NCBI GenBank assembly: GCA_965237445.1
Contig: OZ250142.1
Location: 1,860,001-1,924,000, forward strand
Origin: G963668185 sp965237445
GTDB taxonomy: Bacteria; Chloroflexota; Dehalococcoidia; Lucifugimonadales; G963668185
Length of the DNA: 64,000 nucleotides
Direction: 5' to 3'
A program made the translations under genes and the position numbers. The first letter of the stretch is position 1, and each line of letters starts with the position of its first letter. Shown piece by piece: positions 33,876 through 42,190 of this stretch. Under the pieces are notes generated by a model that was given only the letters and a program-made list of their open reading frames with translations, made no database searches and was not told where the DNA came from.

Positions 33876-34889
33876 CTACACGTCCGCCACCAGCACCCAC
33901 ATCGGTCCCGCTCCCACCTCGTACGTTTCCACCGGCGTTAGGCCGCCCGTCTCTTGGTCGATCTCATACTGCGCAAGGTTGCCGGACTCCAGCCCTGCCG
34001 CGTACAGGAAGCGCCCGTCCGGGTCCAGGCTGAAGGCCCTGGGGACCGGCTCCGTTGGCACGATCGCGGTCCGCGTCAACTGTCCCCAGCCCGGATCCAC
34101 CGCGAAGCACGCGATACTGTTGTGCCCGCGATTGGGCGCGTACAGGAACTTGCCCGTGGACGCAATCTGAATCTGCGCACAGGAATTGTCCCCATCGAAC
34201 CCGTCCGGGAGAGTCGAAACGGTCCGCATGGGATCGAGTAACCCGTCGTAAATGCTCATCTCGTACGACGTCACGCTGCTCTCCTGTTCGTTGGAGAAGT
34301 AGAACACGTTCATTCGCGGATGAACGCAGAAATGCCTCGGCCCCGCGTTCGGAGCCGGCGACAGTTCCGGCTGATCATTTGGCGTTAGCCGCCCCGACGC
34401 CTGGTCGAAGGTGTACTGCAGTATCAGGTTCGGCCCGTCCGCTCCGGCGATGTGCGGCACATAAGCGTACAAATTCATCGGGTCGGTCTGTATCGAGTGC
34501 GCGCCCGTGTAGGTCTCGATCTCCTGCACCGGCTCAGCCCCGCCTTCGCCGTCCAGGCGGTGCACCGTGACCATTCCCGCGAAGTAGTATGCACCCAGCA
34601 GGTACCGGCCCGTCCGGTCGGTTGACAGATAGCACGGGTCCGAAGGCAGGTCGATGGATCCCACCGGAGTTAGGCCTCCGGTCGCAGCGTCGATTCGATA
34701 GCTCACCAGTGTGTTGTTCCCGCGAAGCCCGGCGTAGAGGTACTCTCTCTGCGGATCGATCGCCAGCGGCGCAGGGCCGGACGGCGCGTCCGTGTCCCCG
34801 AGCTTCGTCAGTCTCCCCGTATCCCGGTCTGCTTCATAGGCTGCGATCCGGTTATCGTCTTGAAGGGCCACGTACAGGTACCTTGCCAT
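33876..34889 (-). CDS. Lactonase family protein (seven-bladed propeller, 6-phosphogluconolactonase-like)
   Basis: 337 residues. Repeated propeller blades with patterns such as YLYVALQDDNRIAAYEADRDTGRLT, PAPLAIDPQREYLYAGLRGNN, PRHFCVHPRMNVFYFSNEQESSVT and PRAFSLDPDGRFLYAAGLESGNLAQYEID match the YbhE/lactonase (PF10282) family, which includes E. coli 6-phosphogluconolactonase and muconate cycloisomerase-like lactonases. No signal peptide, so cytoplasmic. Divergent from the acyl-CoA ligase gene; natural substrate uncertain. Confidence 0.88.
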   Translation of the reverse strand: MARYLYVALQDDNRIAAYEADRDTGRLTKLGDTDAPSGPAPLAIDPQREYLYAGLRGNNTLVSYRIDAATGGLTPVGSIDLPSDPCYLSTDRTGRYLLGAYYFAGMVTVHRLDGEGGAEPVQEIETYTGAHSIQTDPMNLYAYVPHIAGADGPNLILQYTFDQASGRLTPNDQPELSPAPNAGPRHFCVHPRMNVFYFSNEQESSVTSYEMSIYDGLLDPMRTVSTLPDGFDGDNSCAQIQIASTGKFLYAPNRGHNSIACFAVDPGWGQLTRTAIVPTEPVPRAFSLDPDGRFLYAAGLESGNLAQYEIDQETGGLTPVETYEVGAGPMWVLVADV

Positions 34890-34988
34890 CGCCTTCGCCT
34901 CCCGTATCTGTCGATTTATTGCTCCCAGTCATTGTATGTTATCGCTGGAGCCGCGCCCCGGACTCGCGGCAACCTGTGGAGGTAGAAC

Positions 34989-36596
34989 ATGTCTGGCACC
35001 GTTTCGTTCGAACCGCTCAGCCCCCTCTCGCTGCTTGAGAGAAGCGCAGCCGTCTATCCTGACAAAACGGCCGTCGTACACGGCGACACCCGCTACACGT
35101 ACGCTCAGTTCCACGAGCGCGTTTGCCGCCTCTCGTCCGCGCTGCGGCAAGCCGGGGTAGGGAAGGGCGACAGAGTGGCCTTCCTCGTCCCCAACCTGCC
35201 CGCTATGCTCGAAGGCCACTTCGGCCCTTTGCGGCTTGGCGCCATTCTTGTAGCCATAAACATACGTCTGTCGGCGCGCGAAGTCGCCTACATCGTCAAT
35301 CACTCCGGTGCCAAGGTCCTCGTATTCGACTCCGAGTTCGCTCCCGTCGTCCGGGAAGTGAGGCCCGAAACGCCCGGCGTAAGCCTGTACGTCCAGGTCG
35401 ACGATGGTATAGGCATGGCAACGGACATCCCCGGCCCCGACTACGAATCGTTCCTCGAGTCCGGTTCACCCGACGAGCCGAACGTCCCGCTCGACTCTGA
35501 GCTCGACACCATCGCGATCAACTACACGTCGGGCACCACCGGGATGCCCAAGGGCGTCATGTACCACGCTAGGGGTGCGTACCTCGCCGCCATAAGCGAG
35601 GCGCTGGAGATGGGAGTAACTTGGCGCAGCACATACCTTTGGACGCTTCCCATGTTCCACTGCAACGGCTGGTGCTTCACGTGGGGCGTAGCAGCCGTTG
35701 CAGGCACCAACGTCTGTTTGCGCCGCGTCGACCCTGAGCAGATATTCGACCTCATCGAATCTGAGGGCGTCACCCACATGTGCGGCGCTCCCACCGTCCT
35801 GACGATGATGTACTCGTCTCCCGCGGCGGAGGGCCGCGACCTTTCGGGCCTGTACATCGTCACTGCGGGCGCCCCTCCCGCGCCACACGTGCTCCGCACT
35901 ATCGAAGGCATGGGCGCGGACATCCAGCACGCGTACGGTCTCACCGAGACCTACGGCCCGCACACCCTCTGCGCTGACCAGCCCGGCTGGGACGAACTCC
36001 CCGTCGAGGAGCGCGCCAGGCTCAAGTCGAGGCAGGGCGTGCCGTACCTGATGGCCGATCCAGGCATGAGAGTCGTCGACAGCCAAATGAACGATATCCC
36101 GAAGGACGCCGAGACGATGGGCGAGGTCCTTATGCGAGGCAACAACGTCATGTCCGGCTACTTCGATGACACAGCGGCAAGCGAAATGGCCTTCCAGGGA
36201 GGCTGGTTCCACTCCGGAGACCTCGGCGTGTGGCACCCAGACGGCTACATCGAGCTCAAGGACAGGGCCAAGGACGTGATCATCTCAGGCGGCGAGAACA
36301 TCTCCACCCAGGAGGTCGAGCGTGTCGTGATGGACCACCCGGCCGTCCTCGAGGTGAGCGTCGTAGGCGTCCCGGACGAACAGTGGGGCGAGACGCCCAA
36401 GGCCTTTGTAATGAAAAAGCCGGACGCTGATGTTACGGAGCAGGACATCATAGACTTCTGCCGGGAGCGGATTGCCCGCTTCAAGGCGCCGAAGCACGTC
36501 GAGTTCGGCGACCTTCCGAAGACAGCCACCGGCAAGATCCAGAAGTTCGTCCTACGCGAGCGCGAATGGGCCGGCCGCGAAAAGCGCATCCAGTAA
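34989..36596 (+). CDS. Acyl-CoA synthetase (AMP-forming, fatty/aryl acid CoA ligase)
   Basis: 535 residues. The ANL superfamily P-loop INYTSGTTGMPKGVMYHARG (about 178-197), A5 motif YGLTETYGP, A7 HSGDLGVWHPDGYIELKDRAKDVI and the A10 catalytic Lys in PKTATGKIQKFVLRE near the end. It resembles medium-chain/cinnamate or 2-methylbutyryl-type CoA ligases, but acid specificity is not evident. The final bases of this gene are repeated after the downstream toxin-antitoxin cassette (see repeat 37513-37542). Confidence 0.93.
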   Translation: MSGTVSFEPLSPLSLLERSAAVYPDKTAVVHGDTRYTYAQFHERVCRLSSALRQAGVGKGDRVAFLVPNLPAMLEGHFGPLRLGAILVAINIRLSAREVAYIVNHSGAKVLVFDSEFAPVVREVRPETPGVSLYVQVDDGIGMATDIPGPDYESFLESGSPDEPNVPLDSELDTIAINYTSGTTGMPKGVMYHARGAYLAAISEALEMGVTWRSTYLWTLPMFHCNGWCFTWGVAAVAGTNVCLRRVDPEQIFDLIESEGVTHMCGAPTVLTMMYSSPAAEGRDLSGLYIVTAGAPPAPHVLRTIEGMGADIQHAYGLTETYGPHTLCADQPGWDELPVEERARLKSRQGVPYLMADPGMRVVDSQMNDIPKDAETMGEVLMRGNNVMSGYFDDTAASEMAFQGGWFHSGDLGVWHPDGYIELKDRAKDVIISGGENISTQEVERVVMDHPAVLEVSVVGVPDEQWGETPKAFVMKKPDADVTEQDIIDFCRERIARFKAPKHVEFGDLPKTATGKIQKFVLREREWAGREKRIQ

Positions 36597-36600
36597 GCGC
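36571..36600. repeat. 30-bp direct repeat, left copy (end of the acyl-CoA ligase gene)
   Basis: CCGGCCGCGAAAAGCGCATC followed by CAGTAAGCGC. Matches 37513-37542 at 29 of 30 positions (A to G inside the stop codon). The two copies bracket the toxin-antitoxin cassette. Confidence 0.9.
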
Positions 36601-36716
36601 GGTTACAGTTTAGACTTGATGAGACTAAGAACGTGAGAATCTTCCCGCACTTGTGATTACGGCGAATGCCGGAATCTACCAGGATGGGCGTGCGGCGTTC
36701 TGTGACTCGCTTGATT

Positions 36717-37076
36717 TCATTGGAGCTTTCCGGCTCTCACCTCCACCGTGAGGCCTTCTTCGTCCAGTTCGCTGATGCCGGCGAGGGCTATAGGCGGGCG
36801 GTCTGGAAATTCTGCTACAAGCTGTAGGCGTCCGCCTACGGCTTCCACATAGTTGCTCAGGGTGGATAGCAGCAGATCGGTTCGCCTTTCGATGCGTGAC
36901 ACGTTCTCTTGGTTGATCCCGAGCTCTTCGGCTACGCTCACCTGAGTCATTTCACGGGCGCGGCGGAGGTCTCGCAACGACATCTCTTCTGCAACGAGCA
37001 GCTTCGCTCGTTCTTCCACGCGGTGTCGGCGCACCTCTGGCAATTGGTTCATTCGCTGCCGTAGCGTAGTCATCAT
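36717..37076 (-). CDS. HigA-like antitoxin (Xre HTH)
   Basis: 119 residues with HTH in EEMSLRDLRRAREMTQVSVAEELGINQENVSRIERRTD (about 31-68) and a C-terminal VGGRLQLVAEFPDRPPIALAGI segment, typical of antitoxins linked to RelE/HigB toxins. Overlaps the toxin gene by 4 bp (toxin first), so translation is coupled; expected to repress its own operon. Confidence 0.88.
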   Translation of the reverse strand: MMTTLRQRMNQLPEVRRHRVEERAKLLVAEEMSLRDLRRAREMTQVSVAEELGINQENVSRIERRTDLLLSTLSNYVEAVGGRLQLVAEFPDRPPIALAGISELDEEGLTVEVRAGKLQ

Positions 37077-37438
37077 GCCCTTCCTCTCTGTTCCAAATCC
37101 TCTAGACGTCTGCCGTAGCGGGTGTCCGCCTTATCGACGAGCCGTCTGTAAAAACGCCGTTCGCTAACGCCCGACTTGTCCCCGGCCACAAGAAGAACGG
37201 CCTGCCGGTCGGGGTCGAACGCAAAGGCGACACGCAAGACGCCTCCGCCCGCGTTGAATCGAAGCTCCTTCATGTTTGCGTGACGCGATCCGTTCAACGT
37301 GTCTACGCGAGGTCGGCCAAGCGATGGTCCAAACGTCTCCAGAACTTTCGCTCGCGCAAGAAGCTCATCCTGCACTGGGATAGGCAGTGCATCGAACTCA
37401 GGATCGAATTCAGGGGCAAAACGAACCTCCCAAACCAT
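37073..37438 (-). CDS. HigB/RelE-like toxin
   Basis: 121 residues from ATG 37438, chosen because the frame upstream lacks homology. The start MVWEVRFAPEFDPEFDALPI, then PVQDELLARAKVLETFGPSLGRPRVDTLNGSRHANMKELRF and LRVAFAFDPDRQAVLLVAGDKSG are the RelE/HigB mRNA-interferase pattern (HigB2-like, phage-derived). The C-terminal extension RRFYRRLVDKADTRYGRRLEDL is family-typical. Sits between two copies of a 30-bp direct repeat. Confidence 0.88.
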   Translation of the reverse strand: MVWEVRFAPEFDPEFDALPIPVQDELLARAKVLETFGPSLGRPRVDTLNGSRHANMKELRFNAGGGVLRVAFAFDPDRQAVLLVAGDKSGVSERRFYRRLVDKADTRYGRRLEDLEQRGRA

Positions 37439-37512
37439 GCCGCTAGTATGCTTCAAAGTGCATATGCAGTCAAGTGCATTAGAGGAACTTTTGGAGTATC
37501 CAGGAGACCCGC

Positions 37513-37542
37513 CCGGCCGCGAAAAGCGCATCCAGTGAGCGC
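37513..37542. repeat. 30-bp direct repeat, right copy
   Basis: Second copy of the ligase-end sequence, 942 bp to the right of the first. Together with the left copy it brackets the HigBA-like pair, as expected for an insertion event that duplicated the end of the ligase gene. Confidence 0.9.
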
Positions 37543-37655
37543 CCCGCCGCTGTCCAGGCTGTAGAGTGCGCCAGACGCCGCTCCCTCCCATCTCCTCAGG
37601 CTGAGGCTCAGTTCCACATTCCGCCGGGCCAGTGTCGGGCCAGCCTGGGGCCGCC

Positions 37656-39069
37656 CTACAAGATGAGGCTGATGGACGCGTTTGCGATGCCCAGGAAAAG
37701 AAGGAAACCGAACACGTCCGTCACTGTCGTGACCACCACCGCGGAGGCGACCGCCGGGTCCAGGCCGGCTCGGCGCAGGAACAGCGGCACTGCCGCGCCC
37801 ACACAGCCCGCGATCACCATATTGCCGAGCATGGATACACCTAACACCAGCCCCAGGCCAAGGTTCTGCTTCCAGAGTATGGCTATTGCCGCCACCAAAA
37901 CCCCGAGCCACACTCCGTGCAACAGCCCCAGCATGGCCTCCCGCACGAGCAGCCGCTGTGCGCTCACCCCCACCAGCTCCCCCAGCGCGATTGCTCGGAC
38001 TATGAGCGTTAGCGTTTGAGTGCCGCCGATGCCGCCCTGTCCCGCGACCACAGGCAGAAACGCCGCGAGCACAACCACCTGCGTCAGCGTCGACTCGAAC
38101 AGCGCCACCGTCGCCGCGGCCAGAAACGTCGTTCCCAGGTTCACCGTAAGCCATGGCAGCCGCGTCCGTATCGAGTCGAACAGCGCACCGTCCACATTCT
38201 CGCCCGCCACGCTGGCCACCTGCTGCATCTGTCGCGTGTCCTGCTCGACTGTAGCGCTCAACAGCGACTCCGCCAAAATCACTCCCTCGAGCTCACCGTC
38301 GCCGACCACGGGTATCTGCGTCAGATTGTAGCGACGCTGAAGCCGGGCGCACTCCTCCGCAGGCGTGTCAGCCGTCACGGTCGCCACGATTGTCGAGGCG
38401 ATCTCCCGGATCGGCGTCGAGCTGTCCGCGAGCGCTAGGTCGACCATGCTGACCTGTCCGGCGAGTACGCTGCCCTCTCCAACGGCATAAATGTGCGTGA
38501 GCTTGTACCGGCTATCTCCAAACGCTCTGAGGCTCTCTCTGGCCGCCTCGGCAAGTCCGTCGATATCAACTGTTGGATACTCGGATGTCATGAGCGACCC
38601 CGCCGTGTCCGGCGAGTAGGCAAGAATCTCCGTTGCCTCTAGAGGCTGCCTCAGCGAATCTGCCACTTCACGGGAACGCAGCATCGGTAGCCGGCGTAGC
38701 GTCGCCAGGGCCTGGCTCGGAGTGACCTGGCTGAGCACAAACGTGAGTAACTGCACCCCCAGATCGCGTCCCCACTCGTCCTGCTACCACGGGGTTCATC
38801 TGCCTTAGCATCCACGAGACCGTATCGGGAGTCATGACGTGGACCATGGCCTCGCGGCTGCTGCGTGGCAGCCCGGCAACAATGCTGCCTATGTCGGCGG
38901 GGTGGAGATGCCGGATCCTCTCCCACGCGGTATGCTCGTCTCCGGCGCTGAGCAGGTCTCGGACCTCATCAGCGATGTCCTCCGCCTCGTCCAGTGAAAT
39001 GGCCTGCGGTAAGAGGGCTCCAACTTCAGGACTTTGCTCACCCCGAATCGACTTCCCTCTATCATCCAT
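37656..39069 (-). pseudogene. mgtE: MgtE-family magnesium transporter, frameshifted
   Basis: Two frames make one MgtE. The first (39069 to about 38787) gives the MgtE N domain: DEVRDLLSAGDEHTAWERIRHLHPADIGSIVAGLPRSSREAMVHVM. The second (from about 38783) gives QDEWGRDLGVQLLTFVLSQ, two CBS motifs (TSEYPTVDID, IREIASTIVATVTAD) and the pore domain with five membrane helices (RLPWLTVNLGTTFLAAATVALFE, GQGGIGGTQTLTLIVRAIALGE, ending ASAVVVTTVTDVFGFLLFLGI). In the second frame a TAG precedes QDEW, so a one-base indel near 38784 links them. Family: Mg2+-gated Mg2+ channel. Real or assembly error is undecided. Confidence 0.85.
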
Positions 39070-39113
39070 ACTCGGTCTCCGTGTAGCCGCGTTCTACGGC
39101 AATGTCGTTGGGC

Positions 39114-39262
39114 CTAGCAGGCTGCTGAAATTCGGGGTGTGCAGAGGGGCGAAGCCCCTTTGCCGGGAGTCTGAGGGTGTCCCTCAGATATAATTTTCTC
39201 CTCCTACCCGGCCAGGGATGGGGCTGGGGGAACTCAAGAAGAGCTCTTCCGCAGCCAGCTAG
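39114..39262. repeat. 150-bp double-hairpin MITE, copy A
   Basis: 149 bp with terminal inverted repeats CTAGCAGGCTGCTGAA and TTCCGCAGCCAGCTAG (14 of 16 matching). Inside are AGGGGCGAAGCCCCT and CTGAGGGTGTCCCTCAG hairpins. The internal ~60 bp are nearly identical to copies at 43873 and 56501; the right ~70 bp differ. Non-coding. Confidence 0.85.
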
Positions 39263-39467
39263 AGTTTGAGAAATCCACGATTGACTGTCAGAACGTCAGA
39301 TGCATCAAATGGGAGACTGCGCTTGGCCCGATGGGTCTGACTGCTGGGCCTGGTAGCTGGGAGCCCTGCTCGGATCGTCTGGTACTCTGAAAAGAGATTG
39401 GAACGCAGGCGTAGTGGTAGCTATAGATTCTATCAGCCTCATACTTCGCGGAGTGGAGCAGACTTGA

Positions 39468-40676
39468 TTGAGTAGTCGAGATGCTGGCGATGCGATTGAG
39501 CTGAGCCCCGAGAAACAGACCTGGGTCAGATGGCGGCGCGCAGGGCTGGTCGCGGCTGCGATACTTGCCCTTGCGGCGATCCTGTACTTGGCTCGCGGCG
39601 CGTTGTTCCCGTTCGTCATCAGCATTGTGTTGGCTGAACTTCTGTATCCGGTTGTGGTCTTCGTGGAAAAACGCCTGCCGAGCCACGACAGATGGCCGGG
39701 CCCGACTCGAATAGCGTCCATACTCACGATCTACGTTGTTTTCGCACTCGTGCTGGCTGGGATCGCCTACGTCACCATTCCGCCCCTGTTCCACGAAGCG
39801 GAGGAGTTGGTCCAGAGCTTCCCTGGCCTGTACGAAAGGGCTAGGTCCACTGCTGAAGGCTGGTCGCACGATGTCACCGAGCGAATTCCTGCTGAATTGC
39901 GCGCCCAGGTTGAGAACGCCGTTGCGGAGGGCGGGAATGTGCTGGCGGATGCGGCGCACGGCATCCTTGAGAGGACGGTCAGCGGCGTTTCCAACGCCGT
40001 AACGCTTGTCATCGGCTTGGCAATCGTACCGTTCTTCCTCTTCTACATACTCAAGGACCGCGAGCACGTGGTTGACGGCATATACCCCATGCTGTCCCCC
40101 CTCGGACGCACCCGCACACAGCACGTCTTTCACCTGGTAAATCGGGTGATTGGCTCTTATGTGAGAGCGCAGCTTCTAAGCGCCACGATTGTCGGTGGGC
40201 TGGTCTTCATCGGACTGACCATCCTTGGAATCAAGTTCGCCGCGATTCTTGGGTTGGTCGCTGGGCTGTTCGGCCTCATTCCGATCATAGGACCGCTACT
40301 CGGCGCGGTGCCCGGCCTGCTCGTGACACTCGCCAGCTCCCCGGATCGAATCATTTGGGTCGTGCTCGTATACGTGGTGGTCCAACTCATAGAGAACAAC
40401 TTGATTTCTCCGCGGATACAAGGAAGCGCCGTAAGGCTCAATCCGGCTTTCATAATGATCATCCTCGTCGTGTCGAGCGAGGTCGCTGGTCTCTGGGGCG
40501 TAATCGTTGGCGTCCCTCTGGTAGCGGCCGTCCGGGACGTCTTCGTCTACTTCTTCAACGAGTGGGGTGGCTCTCCCGGAGAAGAACCGCAGACCGCGCT
40601 AGCTGGGCCAGAGCCCGCCGTTCTCGATTCTGCCGATCCCGCGCAGAGCGATGGTGTGGATGCGGAGTCGGACTAA
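39468..40676 (+). CDS. AI-2E family transporter (YhhT/TqsA-like)
   Basis: 402 residues from TTG 39468. A short cytoplasmic N-terminus, then membrane helices at the start (about 27-60 and 85-105), an extracytoplasmic helical region (about 110-180) and a C-terminal helix cluster with PIIGPLLGAVPGLLVTLASSPDRI, LIENNLISPRIQGSAVRLNPAF and WGVIVGVPLVAAVRDVF, the AI-2E/UPF0118 signature. Members export AI-2 or small ions; actual substrate unknown. C-terminal acidic tail. Stand-alone gene, next to copy A of the MITE. Confidence 0.9.
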   Translation: MSSRDAGDAIELSPEKQTWVRWRRAGLVAAAILALAAILYLARGALFPFVISIVLAELLYPVVVFVEKRLPSHDRWPGPTRIASILTIYVVFALVLAGIAYVTIPPLFHEAEELVQSFPGLYERARSTAEGWSHDVTERIPAELRAQVENAVAEGGNVLADAAHGILERTVSGVSNAVTLVIGLAIVPFFLFYILKDREHVVDGIYPMLSPLGRTRTQHVFHLVNRVIGSYVRAQLLSATIVGGLVFIGLTILGIKFAAILGLVAGLFGLIPIIGPLLGAVPGLLVTLASSPDRIIWVVLVYVVVQLIENNLISPRIQGSAVRLNPAFIMIILVVSSEVAGLWGVIVGVPLVAAVRDVFVYFFNEWGGSPGEEPQTALAGPEPAVLDSADPAQSDGVDAESD

Positions 40677-41232
40677 CAGCAACTTAGGTCAAGCACCGCC
40701 GAGCCTCGTACTAACCGCCCCATCTGGGCTCCTGGCATTGTTAGGACCCACTGTTCCTTCTAGTCCCGCCCTGTCCTCGCCGAAGCGGCAAGTAGAAGGG
40801 CCTCGCATACAACCGTCTTGAGTCGGCCGAAGGAGCCCGGCTCCCTCCGCTGTCATCCCCGAGCGAAGCCGAGAGCCTGCCCTGCGACCCTCCCAACTGT
40901 CATCCCGAGCGAAGTCGAGGGATCTAAGACGCCACGTAGGACGTCAAGCATTCTCGCCGCAGGTAGCCTCTCTGCTTATGCCGTAGCGTGAGCGCCACCC
41001 CGAGTATCCGCACATTCCGTAGTGGCAGGTTTCAGACCTGCCTGCCCCTCATGTAACTCTGGAACAACCCGGATAGTCTTGAGTCTTCGCCGAGCCAGAC
41101 GCAGAGGATGATTGGGGAGCAGTGCGGAGCTCCTTGGCAATCAGGTGTGAGTCTAGGAACGAACGGATGACTCGCAGGTTCCCTGGAAAGCTGCCTACTG
41201 TCAACCCACTCTCCTCTCCCCCCAAAGCAAAA
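40677..41232. other. Intergenic region with two GAGCGAAG-type repeats
   Basis: About 555 bp with no gene. It carries two tandem variants of a common dispersed repeat, TGTCATCCCCGAGCGAAGCCG (about 40851) and TGTCATCCCGAGCGAAGTCGA (about 40899), the latter followed by GGATCTAAGACGCC. A lone GGCAGGTTTCAGACCTGCC palindrome lies at 41028-41045, like the hairpin of the 161-bp array at 53 kb. Confidence 0.6.
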
Positions 41233-41266
41233 GGAGATGCGGGCCCCGATGAGGGCCCGCATCTCC
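41224..41266 (-). terminator. Rho-independent terminator of the hsp20 operon
   Basis: On the minus strand a perfect 14-bp stem GGAGATGCGGGCCC / GGGCCCGCATCTCC (stems at 41253-41266 and 41233-41246) with a 6-base loop is followed by TTTTGCTTT (41232-41224). It lies 66 bp beyond the Hsp20 stop codon. Confidence 0.85.
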
Positions 41267-41331
41267 TCCCGCAGTCGGAAACGAGTCTACCTGTTAGCTT
41301 GGGAGGCGCAGGGCGGAAACGAGTCTGCCTG

Positions 41332-41799
41332 TTAGCTTTCCAGGGTCGGGGCGTCTCCGACCTGGACAGGCAGCTTCCTCGCTCGCTTCGCCTCTGCCTT
41401 CGGCACGGTGATCGTTAGCACGCCGTGCTCGTATCGCGGCTCCACCTTGTCCGGCTCCACCGAGTCCGGCAGCCGCAGCGCCCTGTGGAACGATCCCGTC
41501 CTTCGCTCACGCAATTGGTAAGACTCGCCTTCCTCCTGGTGTGACTCGGCCGTCTGACCCTTGATCGTAAGCACGTTGTCCTCGATGGACACCTGGATGT
41601 TCTCCGGAGAGACTCCCGGCATAGAGGCGCGAATCAGGGTTTCGTCACCCTTCCGTGATACGTCCAGCGGCACTGCCCAGGCCTCGCCCTCGGCGCTTTC
41701 CGATGCGTTGCGGGCAGACGTACCTACCCTCCGCAACATCCTGTCCATTGTGTCCTGCATATGCCGTAGCTCGCTGAACGGGTCCCTTCTATGTACCAT
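41332..41799 (-). CDS. Small heat shock protein, Hsp20/alpha-crystallin family
   Basis: 155 residues from ATG 41799 (AAGGAG 10 bases upstream; a GTG at 41805 is closer but spaced only 4). An N-terminal MVHRRDPFSELRHMQDTMDRML arm, then the alpha-crystallin domain: AVPLDVSRKGDETLIRASMPGVSPENIQVSIEDNVLTIKGQ and the closing GVLTITVPKAEAKRARKLPVQV. ATP-independent chaperone that binds unfolding proteins. Second gene after a 63-residue ORF, driven by the HAIR-bearing promoter at 42087-42115. Confidence 0.95.
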   Translation of the reverse strand: MVHRRDPFSELRHMQDTMDRMLRRVGTSARNASESAEGEAWAVPLDVSRKGDETLIRASMPGVSPENIQVSIEDNVLTIKGQTAESHQEEGESYQLRERRTGSFHRALRLPDSVEPDKVEPRYEHGVLTITVPKAEAKRARKLPVQVGDAPTLES

Positions 41800-41863
41800 C
41801 TCCACATGTCTCCTTCTGGTTTAGATTGTTGCTTTCAACTTGTCCGTCGCTTCAACCTGCCGG

Positions 41864-42055
41864 TTAGAACGAGTAATACTTCACGCCGGCTTGGGGCACC
41901 CGGAAGTACCAGCGCCCTGTGCCCCGTTCGCCAACTTGGCGCGACCCCTCGGTCGCTTCCAGGACCGCCTCAACCTCGTTGGCGAGCTTGGCATTGAGCC
42001 CGCTGCTGTCGGTTCGCTTTGCCTCTTGCCGTGTCGAGGTCGCTGAATCTGCCAT
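41864..42055 (-). CDS. Small protein co-transcribed with hsp20, unrecognised
   Basis: 63 residues from ATG 42055 (AGGAGG 7 bases upstream, the best ribosome site nearby). Sequence starts MADSATSTRQEAKRTDSSG, with a helical charged centre (LNAKLANEVEAVLEATEG) and an aromatic end (GRWYFRVPQAGVKYYSF). It lies 32 bp after the heat-shock promoter's likely start and 64 bp before hsp20, in the same direction. No family recognised; location under HspR control suggests a stress-induced role. Confidence 0.7.
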   Translation of the reverse strand: MADSATSTRQEAKRTDSSGLNAKLANEVEAVLEATEGSRQVGERGTGRWYFRVPQAGVKYYSF

Positions 42056-42086
42056 CTTGCAGCCTCCTGACGTGAGATACGCCTGA

Positions 42087-42116
42087 AGTATAGGACTTGA
42101 TACAGAGCGTGTCAAG
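42087..42116 (-). promoter_or_regulatory. Heat-shock promoter with HAIR operator (HspR site)
   Basis: Minus-strand promoter: -35 TTGACA (42115-42110), 17 bp, -10 TATACT (42092-42087). Overlapping it, from -35 through the spacer (42096-42116), is the inverted repeat CTTGATA-N7-TGTCAAG, matching the HAIR architecture CTTGAGT-N7-ACTCAAG in spacing and in 5 of 7 arm bases. It is placed to block RNA polymerase. Established in actinobacteria: HspR binds HAIR to repress chaperone genes. Confidence 0.8.
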
Positions 42117-42152
42117 GCTATGCAGTATGCGCCATATAGCATGGATATGACA

Positions 42153-42181
42153 TTGACAGGTCTTTGGCCATGCGATATAAA
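42153..42181 (+). promoter_or_regulatory. Promoter of hspR
   Basis: Plus-strand -35 TTGACA (42153-42158), exactly 17 bp, -10 TATAAA (42176-42181). The -10 overlaps the first possible ATG (42164), so translation must start further down; the ATG at 42191 would make the mRNA nearly leaderless. Confidence 0.7.
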
Positions 42182-42190
42182 GAGTCTGCA

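Noticed and set aside
39288..40133. 281-codon minus-strand frame opposite the AI-2E-family permease
   Set aside because: Shadow frame; the plus strand encodes a full hydrophobic AI-2E signature protein.
42164..42190. ATG 42164 as start of hspR
   Set aside because: It lies within the -10 region of a good promoter (TTGACA-17-TATAAA), so the ATG at 42191 or 42197 is preferred.
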